Assembly: GCA_947177425.1 (NCBI GenBank)
Contig: CAMWUN010000016.1
Location: forward strand, 1-64,000
Source: an uncultured bacterium
GTDB lineage: Bacteria; Bacillota; Clostridia; Lachnospirales; Lachnospiraceae
Direction: 5' to 3'
Length of the DNA: 64,000 bases
The notes under the pieces are model-generated. The model did not search any database, was not told where the DNA came from, and saw nothing but the letters and a program-made list of their open reading frames with translations. Below, piece by piece: positions 16,117 to 25,038 of the stretch (position 1 is its first letter; the number at the start of each line of letters is the position of its first letter). The translations under genes and the position numbers were made by a program.

Positions 16117-17367
16117 ATGTCCAAATTTGAAAAAGATTTGCTAAATTATATAGAAAAGCATTTAAAGGTGATTGTGTTACTCGGGGTAACGCTGGCTGGC
16201 TTTTTAATCCGGGTTTCTCTGCGCAGATTTGTAAGTGGGGATGCGGCCTGCGATTTACTGCCTTGGTATGAACAGATTAAAGCAGCGGGAGGATTTCGGG
16301 GAATCAGCCAACAGGTGGGGACATATAATATGCTGTACCAGTTTCTGATTGCTGTCATGACGTATCTGCCAATAAAACCCCTGTATGCATATAAGATATT
16401 AAGCTGTGTGTTTGATTATCTGCTGGCGCTGGCCGCGGCATGGCTTGTTTTTGATTTTTCTAAGGAGGAATCCGCGGAGCAAATTTCCCGGGAAGGCGTT
16501 TTAGAGGGGAATTTTTCTTTGGAAAAAAGAAAATGGAGGGCTGTTATCGTGTACAGCCTGATTGTTTTGTCTCCAATTGTATTTATTAACTCAGCGTTGT
16601 GGGCTCAGTGTGACGCCATCTATGCATTTTTTGTGCTTATGGCATTTCTTATGTTCAGCAGGGAAAAATACATAAAGTCTTTTATTTTGTATGGTATTGC
16701 AATTGCATTTAAGTTGCAGGCGGTGTTTTTAATGCCTTTTTTTCTGTTTGTCTATTTTGTGAAAAAGAATTTCTCTATTATATATTTTCTTATTATTCCG
16801 ACAGCTATGTGTGTTATTAATATTCCCTGCTTTATCATGGGGCGCGGAATTGTCGAAGTCTTTTCTTTATATATGGACCAGACAAGTGAATATGGATCTA
16901 TGAGCATGAATTATCCCAGCTTTTGGTACATATTAAATAATGAAGTCATAGAGGAAGGGTATGAATTTTATAAAAATGCGGCAATTATGTTTACGGTATG
17001 TATACTGGCAGGCTGGATGATTAGCTGGATTGTAAGCCGGATGAACCTAAAAAAAAGAAATATGCTTTATATGGCTTTTATTCTGGTATATACGTGTGTA
17101 TTGTTTCTACCGTCCATGCATGAAAGATACGGATATGTTTATGAAATCTTGGGCATTTTAATCTTATTTTATAATAAGAGGACACTTCCGCTGCTGATTC
17201 TTCTACATATAATTTCCCTCATGACATATGGTTTTTATCTGCACGGAAGTTCCATAAACATGAGTGTCCTGGCAGTGGTAAACTTTATCGTATATGTATC
17301 TTATGCATTTGTTCTGATGAAGCAGCTTATGGAAGAGAAAGAGGATAAGCTTATGGTGGAAGCCTGA
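16117..17367 (+). CDS. Multi-TM GT-C-like glycosyltransferase
   Basis: The 416-aa integral membrane protein has about ten helices. An early acidic motif in the first external loop (VSGDAACDLLPWY) is typical of GT-C enzymes that use polyprenyl-phosphate sugars. It also has the SALWAQCDAIYAFFVLMAF segment seen in GT87/mannosyltransferase-like families, and LPSMHERYGYVYE. It probably transfers a sugar to a glycan outside the membrane. The start at 16117 is chosen because GGAGG lies 5 nt upstream. The earlier GTG (16096) and ATG (16105) have poorer sites. The next gene overlaps it by one base, so the two form an operon. Confidence 0.7.
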   Translation: MSKFEKDLLNYIEKHLKVIVLLGVTLAGFLIRVSLRRFVSGDAACDLLPWYEQIKAAGGFRGISQQVGTYNMLYQFLIAVMTYLPIKPLYAYKILSCVFDYLLALAAAWLVFDFSKEESAEQISREGVLEGNFSLEKRKWRAVIVYSLIVLSPIVFINSALWAQCDAIYAFFVLMAFLMFSREKYIKSFILYGIAIAFKLQAVFLMPFFLFVYFVKKNFSIIYFLIIPTAMCVINIPCFIMGRGIVEVFSLYMDQTSEYGSMSMNYPSFWYILNNEVIEEGYEFYKNAAIMFTVCILAGWMISWIVSRMNLKKRNMLYMAFILVYTCVLFLPSMHERYGYVYEILGILILFYNKRTLPLLILLHIISLMTYGFYLHGSSINMSVLAVVNFIVYVSYAFVLMKQLMEEKEDKLMVEA

Positions 17368-18896
17368 TGGAAAAGAAAGAAAGATTTTTAAAAATTGGTT
17401 TAACGGCGGCAGTGCTGATTTTTATTTTGTTGATATTTTACATCAATCTTTTTCATTATAATTATAAAATGAATGCGGATATCGGCGCGGAGGCCGTACT
17501 GGGGGAACTGATATGGCAGAGTAAAGAGATATTGCCGGATAGCTGGTATCCGTCCACAGAAGCAAGAATTATCAGTACGCCCAATATTGCGGCGTTCTTT
17601 TATGGGGTAACAGAGAGTATGACTCTGGCCATGGGGGTTGGGTGCTGTTTCATGACGGTGCTGATTGTTCTGGGGATATTCTTCTTTTGTAAAAAAGCGG
17701 AATTGAAAGGAGCGGACTGCCTGTTGATGGTGTTTCTGAGCCTGGCAGTACCCGTTGATTTTACGTTTCTGGAGCTGGTGTATGTGTTTGCTGGTTATTA
17801 TGCAATTCAGACTGCGGTTTTGTTTTTTACATTGGGAATTTATACGGAAACGATCCATACGGAAAGGGTGAATTATTTTTTGCTCATGGCCGGGCTTCTG
17901 GCGGCACTGTTGCTGGGCTTTCAGGGAATGAGAGGAATTCTTGTTTTGTACGGGCCGTTATTTGGAATAGAAGCTATAAGGAGAATTTGTCTGCTTTACA
18001 ATAGGCAGAAAGCAAACCGGGCAGACCAGACAGCCAGTTTATGGGTTTTGTTGCTGCTTGCGGTATCTTTTATGGGAAGCTGTTTTCCCTTTTCTGCATC
18101 TCAGGAGATTTCCAGAAATATCAGGAAAGGTTTTATAAAACTTTTTGCAGTAGTGATACCGGATATGGGGAGGATTCTTGGTTTTGGAAGTTCCCACATT
18201 TTGAGTCAGATATGTATGCTTGCGCTTGGCATTCTGACTGTCTATACAGCCATGGATATTTTATGGCGTCTGTTTTTAAAAAGAAAAGTAAGCCCTGTGG
18301 AATGGGCATATCTGACAGTCTTTGCATCGCCCATTGTGACAGCTTTCATGGTTGCGTTCACCACCGTAGAAAGCACTCCAAGATATTATTTTATGCTGGT
18401 TTATGCCATGGCGTTTGCGGCAGCGCTGATGTGGAGGAAATCCCGTTTATTTTACGGATTGGTGGGCATTGTGGCGCTGGTGCTTGCTTTTGCCAATCTA
18501 TATCAGGTATATCTGCCCGTCTTCAAGAGTGAGGATCCGCCCCGGACAGATGCTTATGAGGTGATTTGCTATTTGGAAGAAAATAATATTTATACTGCCT
18601 ATGCAGGCTTTGAAAACGCCAATGCCATGACGGTTTTATCTGACGGGCGGGTCAGAGTGGCAGCAGTTGCATCTGTGTCCCAAATGGATATCTGTAAGTG
18701 GCTGAGCAGTACAAAATGGTATCCGCCCAGCCAGCCTTATGAGTGCGTTACCGCCTACATCATTACGTCTGCTGAGGAAGAAGAATTTAAGCAGTTTATG
18801 GAAGGGAAAGAAGGAACCATTCAGGAAGCGGGAGAGTTTGGGAAATTTAAAATATACGTATCAGATTATAACTATGCCAATATGGGTGAAGAATAA
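17367..18896 (+). CDS. Multi-TM protein, GT-C-like, unknown specificity
   Basis: The 509-aa protein has about eleven TM helices and a C-terminal soluble tail (about 400-509) predicted outside. An external acidic loop follows the first helix (NYKMNADIGAEAVLGELIW), consistent with the GT-C fold. The soluble end (DAYEVICYLEENNIYTAYAG...) is the kind of tail seen in GT39-like membrane glycosyltransferases of Firmicutes. Its start overlaps the stop of the previous gene (TGATG), implying coupled translation. No family is recognised with confidence, and there is no catalytic proof. Confidence 0.6.
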   Translation: MEKKERFLKIGLTAAVLIFILLIFYINLFHYNYKMNADIGAEAVLGELIWQSKEILPDSWYPSTEARIISTPNIAAFFYGVTESMTLAMGVGCCFMTVLIVLGIFFFCKKAELKGADCLLMVFLSLAVPVDFTFLELVYVFAGYYAIQTAVLFFTLGIYTETIHTERVNYFLLMAGLLAALLLGFQGMRGILVLYGPLFGIEAIRRICLLYNRQKANRADQTASLWVLLLLAVSFMGSCFPFSASQEISRNIRKGFIKLFAVVIPDMGRILGFGSSHILSQICMLALGILTVYTAMDILWRLFLKRKVSPVEWAYLTVFASPIVTAFMVAFTTVESTPRYYFMLVYAMAFAAALMWRKSRLFYGLVGIVALVLAFANLYQVYLPVFKSEDPPRTDAYEVICYLEENNIYTAYAGFENANAMTVLSDGRVRVAAVASVSQMDICKWLSSTKWYPPSQPYECVTAYIITSAEEEEFKQFMEGKEGTIQEAGEFGKFKIYVSDYNYANMGEE

Positions 18897-18912
18897 AGAT
18901 TATATTTATCAG

Positions 18913-18941
18913 TTGTCTTTTGGAAGCTAATCCAATATAAT
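18913..18941 (+). promoter_or_regulatory. Sigma-A-type promoter for the CDP-sugar operon
   Basis: TTGTCT, a 17-bp spacer and a perfect TATAAT, ending about 40 bp before the ThDP-enzyme gene. Confidence 0.65.
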
Positions 18942-18982
18942 TTTATTATTATGTAAATTTCTAAAGATAGGAGCAGTATTAC

Positions 18983-20824
18983 ATGAAAATCAGACTGGCG
19001 GACTATATTGTAAATTTTCTGACGGAACATGGGGTAAAAGACTGTTTTACCGTGGTAGGCGGAGGCGCAATGCATTTAAACGATGCATTTGGACATGCCC
19101 AGGGGATACACTGTACTTATAATCACCATGAACAGGCATGTGCCATTGCTGCGGAGGCTTATGCGCGTCTGGAGAATAAAATAGCGGCAGTGTGTGTCAC
19201 TACCGGACCGGGGGGAACCAATGCTATTACTGGCGTAGTAGGAGGATGGCTGGACTCTATCCCTATGTTTATCGTAAGCGGCCAGGTGCGTTATGATACG
19301 ACTGCCCGTTTTGCCCAGCAGTTTACGGAGGGACGTTCCCTGCGGGCTGTAGGAGATCAGGAGTTTGACATTGTGCAATCCGTTGCCTGCATGTGCAAGT
19401 ATGCCGCCATGCTGGAGAATCCCATGGATATCAGATATATGCTTGAAAAGGCATGGCATCTTGCGGTTACGGGCAGGCCGGGGCCGGTATGGCTGGATAT
19501 TCCTGTCAATTTTCAGGGGATGGAAATTGAAACCCAGGATTTGCAGGGATATAGTCCGAATGAGGATGATGCGCTGCTTCCCCCGCCTGTAAAGGATGAG
19601 ATAATAGATGTTGTATTAAGGAAGATTACAGAGGCGGAAAGACCGGTGATATATGCAGGAGGCGGCATCCGGCTTTCGGGGGGATATGCGGAATTCAGGA
19701 AAGCAGCAGAACTGCTTGGCGTGCCTGTGGTGACATATTGGAACAGCGTAGATTTGATAGAGGACGCGCATCCTCTTTATTGCGGCCGGGGAGGAAATAT
19801 GGGCGATCGTGCCGGAAATTTTGCCGTACAGAATTCTGACCTTTTGCTTGCCATTGGAACCCGTATCAGCATCCGGCAGGTAGGATATAATTGGAAGACC
19901 TGGGCCAGGGAAGCAGAAGTGATTATGGTGGACATTGACCAGGCGGAATTTAAGAAACCTACAATCCATGTAGATATGGAAATATGGGCGGATGCAAAGG
20001 ATTTCCTTGGTGCGGTATGCAGAAGACTGGAAGGAAAGAAAACACCTGTTTTTCCCGGGGGATGGTGGCGGGAACAGTGTCTTTTATGGAAAAAGAAATA
20101 TCCGGTTACACTGGCACGTCATTGGGAGGAAAACGGAGAGACTGCCAATGTGTTTGCTTTTATCAGGCATCTTTCAGAAAGCCTTCCTGAAAACAGTCTG
20201 ACTGCTGTCAGCAACGGCGCCTGCTGTGTGGTAGGGCATCAGAACTGGCACATGAAAAAAGGAACAAGGTTCATTATTAACAGCGCCATAGCCAGCATGG
20301 GGTATGGGCTTCCGGCAGCCATAGGTTTATGCCTTGCGGGAGGGCGGAAAGATACCATATGCCTTGAAGGGGATGGCAGTATCATGATGAACTTACAGGA
20401 ACTTCAGACAGTAGTCACAAACCGGTTGCCGGTTAAGCTATTTTTGATAAACAATGCGGGGTATCACAGCATCCGCCAGACCCAGAATAATCTTTTTCAA
20501 GAGCATTCCAAGGTAGGGATAGGGCCGGAAAGCGGAGATTTGTCTTTTCCGGATTATAAAAAAATTGCAGATGCCTTTGGGTTTCCTTATTATAGCGCCC
20601 ACAGTAATGAGGAGATGCAAAGGGCAGTTGCCAGTACGCTGGCAGAACCGGGATTTGTTTTTTGTGAGATATTTACGGACACTGTGCAGGCATGGGAGCC
20701 TAAGAGCGCCACGAAACGTCTGCCAGATGGCAGGCTGGTCAGTCCTCCGCTGGAGGATTTGGCGCCTTTCCTTGACAGGGAAGAATTAGAAGAAAATCTG
20801 TTCATTACACCGATAGAAGATTAA
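18983..20824 (+). CDS. ThDP-dependent enzyme, YerE/acetolactate-synthase-like
   Basis: The 613-aa protein has the three-domain ThDP fold. The pyrimidine-binding domain contains the activating Glu in YNHHEQACAIAAEAYA and TGPGGTNAITGV. The middle domain is Rossmann-like (about 200-340). The diphosphate domain has CLEGDGSIMMN...FLINNAGYHSIRQTQ, the GDG-N metal motif. It is longer than IlvB and has no IlvN partner. The four following genes make CDP-3,6-dideoxyhexoses. In Yersinia, YerE adds a two-carbon acetyl unit from pyruvate to the CDP-4-keto-3,6-dideoxy sugar on the way to yersiniose. A YerE-like role is therefore the best inference. Other C-C ligations or a stray acetolactate synthase remain possible. 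Confidence 0.75.
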   Translation: MKIRLADYIVNFLTEHGVKDCFTVVGGGAMHLNDAFGHAQGIHCTYNHHEQACAIAAEAYARLENKIAAVCVTTGPGGTNAITGVVGGWLDSIPMFIVSGQVRYDTTARFAQQFTEGRSLRAVGDQEFDIVQSVACMCKYAAMLENPMDIRYMLEKAWHLAVTGRPGPVWLDIPVNFQGMEIETQDLQGYSPNEDDALLPPPVKDEIIDVVLRKITEAERPVIYAGGGIRLSGGYAEFRKAAELLGVPVVTYWNSVDLIEDAHPLYCGRGGNMGDRAGNFAVQNSDLLLAIGTRISIRQVGYNWKTWAREAEVIMVDIDQAEFKKPTIHVDMEIWADAKDFLGAVCRRLEGKKTPVFPGGWWREQCLLWKKKYPVTLARHWEENGETANVFAFIRHLSESLPENSLTAVSNGACCVVGHQNWHMKKGTRFIINSAIASMGYGLPAAIGLCLAGGRKDTICLEGDGSIMMNLQELQTVVTNRLPVKLFLINNAGYHSIRQTQNNLFQEHSKVGIGPESGDLSFPDYKKIADAFGFPYYSAHSNEEMQRAVASTLAEPGFVFCEIFTDTVQAWEPKSATKRLPDGRLVSPPLEDLAPFLDREELEENLFITPIED

Positions 20825-20873
20825 TCAGAGAAAGGCTGTCTATGAATGGCAGTGTCTAAGGCAGGGGAATACG

Positions 20874-21983
20874 ATGCAGTGGTTTGATTTTTATAAAGGA
20901 AAAAGAGTTCTCATTACCGGGCATACAGGGTTTAAAGGCGCCTGGATGTGCAGCATGCTTCTTAAAGCCGGCGCCCAGGTGACAGGGTATGCCCTTAAGC
21001 CGCCCACTTCCCCCAGCCTGTTTGATTTATGCAGTTTAGGGGACAGGGTCTGTTCCGTGGAAGGAGATATAAGGGATTTATCCCGTCTACAGAAAGTATT
21101 TGAGGAGACAGGGCCGGAAATTGTGATTCATATGGCAGCCCAGCCTCTGGTCAGGGAATCTTACCAAAATCCGGTTTATACTTATGAAGTGAACGTTATG
21201 GGAACTGTCAATGTGCTGGAATGCGTCCGCCAGAGCAGCTATGTGCGTTCTGTAATTAATGTCACCACTGATAAGGTATATAAAAATAAAGAATGGTGCT
21301 GGGGATACAGGGAAGATGATGAATTAAATGGATATGACCCGTATTCCAATTCCAAATCCTGCTCCGAACTGGTAACAGACAGTTATAAATCTTCCTTTTT
21401 CAGCAGGAACACAGAAAAATCTACAGGGAGTTCCACAGAATTTTCCATAGGAGTATCCACTGTGAGGGCCGGAAATGTGATTGGCGGCGGGGATTTTGCA
21501 AAGGACAGAATTATTCCCGACTGTGTCCGCGCCGTATCCCGGGGGGAGAATATCATTGTCAGGAATCCCTGTTCTATAAGACCCTATCAGCATGTGCTGG
21601 AGCCGCTGGCGGTATATCTGATGCTGGCAAAAGCGCAGTATACAGATACAGGAATTGGGGGCCGCTACAATGTGGGGCCGGATGAAGGGGACTGTCTTGC
21701 TACCGGGAAACTGGTGGATTTATTCTGCCATAAATGGATGCAGCAGACGGGGAATAAGCCTGTATGGATTGACCAGTCAGACCATGGACCTCATGAAGCC
21801 GGATTTTTAAAGCTGGACTGTTCAAGGCTGAAAAATGTTCTGGGATGGAAAAGCGTATGGAATATTGAAAAAACTATGGAAAAACTTGTGGAATGGTATC
21901 ATGTTTATTTATCTTGTGGTAGGATAGAAGAATGTATGGAAAAACAGATAGATGAGTTCTTAGCGGCTGGAAGCACGAAGTAA
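20874..21983 (+). CDS. rfbG: CDP-glucose 4,6-dehydratase
   Basis: This 369-aa extended SDR is also called DdhB. It starts WFDFYKGKRVLITGHTGFKGAWM, the family signature with the NAD-binding GxxGxxG. Then come MAAQPLVRESYQNPVYTYEVN, VTTDKVYKNKEWCWGYRE, YDPYSNSKSCSELV (YxxxK) and VRAGNVIGGGDFAKDRIIPD. It converts CDP-D-glucose to CDP-4-keto-6-deoxy-D-glucose, the second step of 3,6-dideoxyhexose synthesis. A Ser/Thr-rich insert (NTEKSTGSSTEFSIG) near residue 180-195 looks like a lineage-specific loop. It lies in the operon with both rfbF copies and rfbH. Confidence 0.93.
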   Translation: MQWFDFYKGKRVLITGHTGFKGAWMCSMLLKAGAQVTGYALKPPTSPSLFDLCSLGDRVCSVEGDIRDLSRLQKVFEETGPEIVIHMAAQPLVRESYQNPVYTYEVNVMGTVNVLECVRQSSYVRSVINVTTDKVYKNKEWCWGYREDDELNGYDPYSNSKSCSELVTDSYKSSFFSRNTEKSTGSSTEFSIGVSTVRAGNVIGGGDFAKDRIIPDCVRAVSRGENIIVRNPCSIRPYQHVLEPLAVYLMLAKAQYTDTGIGGRYNVGPDEGDCLATGKLVDLFCHKWMQQTGNKPVWIDQSDHGPHEAGFLKLDCSRLKNVLGWKSVWNIEKTMEKLVEWYHVYLSCGRIEECMEKQIDEFLAAGSTK

Positions 21984-22036
21984 AGCAGATTTTCCGGAGC
22001 GTGTTGCAAACACGTTCTGGGGTACAGGGAAAGGAC

Positions 22037-22816
22037 ATGGCTGGGCAGATGAAGGTTTTGATTTTGGCGGGAGGTTCCAAAAGCACCATTAGCGAGGACA
22101 GGGAAGGAATCCCTAAACCAATGGTGGAGATTGGAGAGAAACCTCTTTTGTGGCATATTATGAAGCAGTATGGCCATTTTGGGTTTGATGATTTCCTGAT
22201 ATGCGGCGGCTATAAGGTTAATGTAATCAAGAATTACTTCCGGGATTATTATATTTACCAGTCAGATATTACAGTAGACCTTGCCACCAATCAGGTGGAA
22301 ATCCATAAAAAAGTAACTGAGAACTGGAAGGTGACGGTGGCGGATACGGGATTGTTTGCCACTACAGGCCAGCGGGTGAGTCAGGCGGAAAAATATATCA
22401 GGGATGACAGATTCCTGGTGACGTACGGGGACTGTCTTTCAGATATCAATATAAAGGAACTGGTGGAATTTTCCATGGAAAATGATAAACTGGTAACAAT
22501 GGCTGTGGCAAAGCCGACGGGAAGAAATGTGGTACTGCCCATTGACGAGAACGATATTCTGGGTAATTTGTGCGCGGCGGAGCCGGAGGGCCAGTCATGG
22601 ACCAATGCCTGTACCTTTGTGTTTAAGAAGGGAGTATTCCCTTATTTGAACGGGAACTATGAACTGGACAAGCAGCTTTTACCCACCCTTTCTGAGAAAG
22701 GGCAGATTGCAGTTTATAAGCATCGTGGTTTCTGGTGCCCGGTGGAGACAAGACGTGACAAAGTGGATTTGGAAACCCGGTGGAATGCAGCCATGGCGCC
22801 CTGGAAAGTGTGGTAA
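22037..22816 (+). CDS. Divergent RfbF-like nucleotidyltransferase
   Basis: The 259-aa protein has the glucose-1-phosphate cytidylyltransferase fold and is a diverged copy of the next gene. Its nucleotide-binding loop reads LILAGGSKSTISED where active enzymes have AGGxGTRxxE, so the key arginine is missing. PKPMVEIGEKPLLWHIMK and YGD are kept, but the sugar-binding strings (WTNACTFVF, GFWCPVETRRDK) differ from the canonical WxNxGFxV and GFWxPMDTxxDK. It may be inactive, regulatory, or have another substrate. The track GTG start at 22001 lies in a palindromic stretch. ATG 22037 gives a family-like N-terminus, and ATG 22049 is also possible. Confidence 0.75.
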   Translation: MAGQMKVLILAGGSKSTISEDREGIPKPMVEIGEKPLLWHIMKQYGHFGFDDFLICGGYKVNVIKNYFRDYYIYQSDITVDLATNQVEIHKKVTENWKVTVADTGLFATTGQRVSQAEKYIRDDRFLVTYGDCLSDINIKELVEFSMENDKLVTMAVAKPTGRNVVLPIDENDILGNLCAAEPEGQSWTNACTFVFKKGVFPYLNGNYELDKQLLPTLSEKGQIAVYKHRGFWCPVETRRDKVDLETRWNAAMAPWKVW

Positions 22817-22818
22817 AT

Positions 22819-23592
22819 ATGAAAGTAGTGATTTTGGCAGGGGGAAGGGGAACAAGAATCAGCGAGGAATCCGGTTTCAGGCCAAAGCCTATGATTGAAA
22901 TTGGGGATAAACCGATTTTGTGGCATATCATGAAGTGGTATGCTTCTTTTGGATTTTTGGATTTTGTAGTCTGCTGTGGGTATAAGGGCCATTTGATAAA
23001 GGATTATTTTATAAATTATTATGCCTATCAGGGGGACGGCTATTTTAATTTAAACGCCGATACCAGCCGTTTCCACGAAAACAGGAAAGAACCCTGGAGA
23101 GTTACGCTGGCAAATACAGGGCTGAGAACTCTGACGGCGGGGCGATTGCTGCGGATTAGAGAATATGTAGGTGATGATACGTTTATGCTGACCTATGGGG
23201 ACGGGGTGGCGGATGTGGATATCGCCAGACTGCTTGCGTGTCACCGTAAGAATGGAAGACTGGTGACGATTACCACTACCCAGCCGGAGGGCCGTTTTGG
23301 AGCCATCCAGATAGATGAGGACGGAAGGGTGCGCGGATTTAAGGAAAAGGCCAGGAAAGACCAGTCCTGGGTTAACACAGGATTTATGGTAATGGAGCCG
23401 GCGGTGTTTGACTATCTGGGGGATGGAAGTGAAATGCTGGAAAACGGCCCTTTTGAGAGAATTGCCCGGGAAGGGCAGATGAATGCGTACCGCCATGAAG
23501 GCTTCTGGTCCCCCATGGATACCATGCACGATAAGGCATACCTTGAAGAACTTTGGAAGAAAAATGAAGCGCCCTGGAAAGTGCATGAATGA
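22819..23592 (+). CDS. rfbF: Glucose-1-phosphate cytidylyltransferase
   Basis: The 257-aa protein, also called DdhA, has the usual family length and all motifs: MKVVILAGGRGTRISEE, RPKPMIEIGDKPILWHIMK, LTYGDGVADVDI, GRFGAIQIDEDGRVRGFKEK, SWVNTGFMVMEP and GFWSPMDTMHDK. It makes CDP-glucose from CTP and glucose-1-phosphate, the first step of the CDP-dideoxysugar route. The track start (22780) lies inside the previous gene. ATG 22819 begins the protein exactly as in the family, two bases after the upstream stop. Having a canonical copy directly after a degenerate one suggests a tandem duplication. Confidence 0.95.
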   Translation: MKVVILAGGRGTRISEESGFRPKPMIEIGDKPILWHIMKWYASFGFLDFVVCCGYKGHLIKDYFINYYAYQGDGYFNLNADTSRFHENRKEPWRVTLANTGLRTLTAGRLLRIREYVGDDTFMLTYGDGVADVDIARLLACHRKNGRLVTITTTQPEGRFGAIQIDEDGRVRGFKEKARKDQSWVNTGFMVMEPAVFDYLGDGSEMLENGPFERIAREGQMNAYRHEGFWSPMDTMHDKAYLEELWKKNEAPWKVHE

Positions 23593-23655
23593 GAAAAGGA
23601 AACACGCTTTAGGGAAAATATACAGAGTAAGGAACATGATCCGGCAGGATGGTAA

Positions 23656-25008
23656 ATGAGGTGTGAAATGTTTGATGGAATGAATGAAGAACAGGCAAGA
23701 GGACAGATTCTGGATATGGTAAAGGAATATTGCGACAAATACCACAATGTCCAAAAACCCTTTAAAGAAGGACAGTATATCCCTTATGCCAGCCGTGTGT
23801 ATGACAGGGAAGAGATGACAAACCTTGTGGACAGTGCGTTGGAGTTCTGGCTGACATCGGGAAAGTATACGGAAGAGTTTGAAAAAAATTTTGCGGGATA
23901 TCTTGGCGTAAAATACTGTGCGCTGGTAAATTCAGGATCTTCTGCAAATCTGCTGGCTTTTATGGCCCTTACGTCCCCGCTGTTGGGAGAGCGGGCCATC
24001 CGGCGGGGGGACGAGGTAATCACGGTGGCGGCAGGTTTTCCCACTACCGTGTCGCCTATGGTACAGTTTGGTGCAGTGCCGGTTTTCATCGATGTGACGA
24101 TTCCCCAGTACAATATGGATGTTTCCATGCTGGAGAGGGCGTTGTCCCCCAGGACAAAAGCGGTTATGGCGGCGCATACGCTGGGAAACCCCTTTGACCT
24201 GAAAGCAGTAAAGGAATTCTGCGACAGGCATAATCTATGGCTTATTGAGGATAACTGTGATGCCCTGGGGTCTGTCTATACATGGAATGGAAAAGAGTAT
24301 CTGACAGGAACTCTGGGGGATATCGGAACCTCCAGTTTTTATCCGCCCCATCATATGACCATGGGAGAAGGGGGAGCCGTTTACACCAATAACCCGCTGC
24401 TTAATAAGTGTGTGCGTTCGTTCAGGGACTGGGGAAGGGACTGTGTCTGCGTCTCCGGTCAGGACAATATGTGCGGGCACCGGTTTGACAGGAAATATGA
24501 ACAGCTTCCCGATGGGTATGACCATAAATATGTTTATTCCCATTTCGGATACAACTTGAAAGCTACAGATTTGCAGGCCGCAATCGGGTGCGCCCAGCTT
24601 AAAAAGCTGCCAGAGTTTGCCATGCGCAGAAGAGAGCATTTTGATTTCCTGAAAGAAAACCTGCGGGACATGGAAGAGTATTTTATCCTCCCTGAAGCCT
24701 GCGAGAATGCCAGGCCAAGCTGGTTTGGGTTCATGCTTACCTGCCGGGAAGGGACAAAAAGAACAGAAGTGGTGCCTTATTTAGAGAGCAGGGGCATCCA
24801 GACCCGTATGTTATTTGCAGGAAATCTGACAAAGCATCCATGCTTTGATGAGATGCGGAAAAAGCAGGAAGGCTACCGGATCGTGGGGGAACTGGAGAAC
24901 ACGGACCGTATCATGCGTGACACATTCTGGATTGGGGTTTACCCGGGTATGACGCATGAGATGCTGGAAGTAATGGTGAAGGAAATCAAACGCTGTTATG
25001 CTTCGTGA
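23656..25008 (+). CDS. rfbH: CDP-4-keto-6-deoxyglucose-3-dehydrase (E1)
   Basis: The 450-aa protein, also called DdhC, has the DegT-aminotransferase fold. The PLP-anchoring lysine is replaced by His in SSFYPPHHMTMGEGGAV, the hallmark of the E1 dehydrases. A Cys cluster DCVCVSGQDNMC (C-x-C-x7-C), with another Cys about 60 residues earlier (EDNCDALGS), matches the iron-sulfur ligands of this PMP/[Fe-S] enzyme. It removes the 3-hydroxyl to give CDP-4-keto-3,6-dideoxyglucose, normally with the reductase DdhD/E3, which is not in the window. The 23656 ATG has AGGA 7 nt upstream; ATG 23668 is an alternative. Confidence 0.94.
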   Translation: MRCEMFDGMNEEQARGQILDMVKEYCDKYHNVQKPFKEGQYIPYASRVYDREEMTNLVDSALEFWLTSGKYTEEFEKNFAGYLGVKYCALVNSGSSANLLAFMALTSPLLGERAIRRGDEVITVAAGFPTTVSPMVQFGAVPVFIDVTIPQYNMDVSMLERALSPRTKAVMAAHTLGNPFDLKAVKEFCDRHNLWLIEDNCDALGSVYTWNGKEYLTGTLGDIGTSSFYPPHHMTMGEGGAVYTNNPLLNKCVRSFRDWGRDCVCVSGQDNMCGHRFDRKYEQLPDGYDHKYVYSHFGYNLKATDLQAAIGCAQLKKLPEFAMRRREHFDFLKENLRDMEEYFILPEACENARPSWFGFMLTCREGTKRTEVVPYLESRGIQTRMLFAGNLTKHPCFDEMRKKQEGYRIVGELENTDRIMRDTFWIGVYPGMTHEMLEVMVKEIKRCYAS

Positions 25009-25038
25009 GAGGGGATAGACTTAAAATTTGGAGAAATC

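Noticed and set aside
18983-20824. Housekeeping acetolactate synthase (ilvB)
   Set aside because: There is no ilvN or other branched-chain gene nearby, and it lies inside a CDP-dideoxysugar operon. Still listed as an alternative.
21998-22016. CGTGTTGCAAACACG palindrome between rfbG and the divergent rfbF as an operator
   Set aside because: It resembles the scattered AGAGCGTGTTGGAAA repeat motif and lies within an operon, so a regulator site is not needed to explain it.
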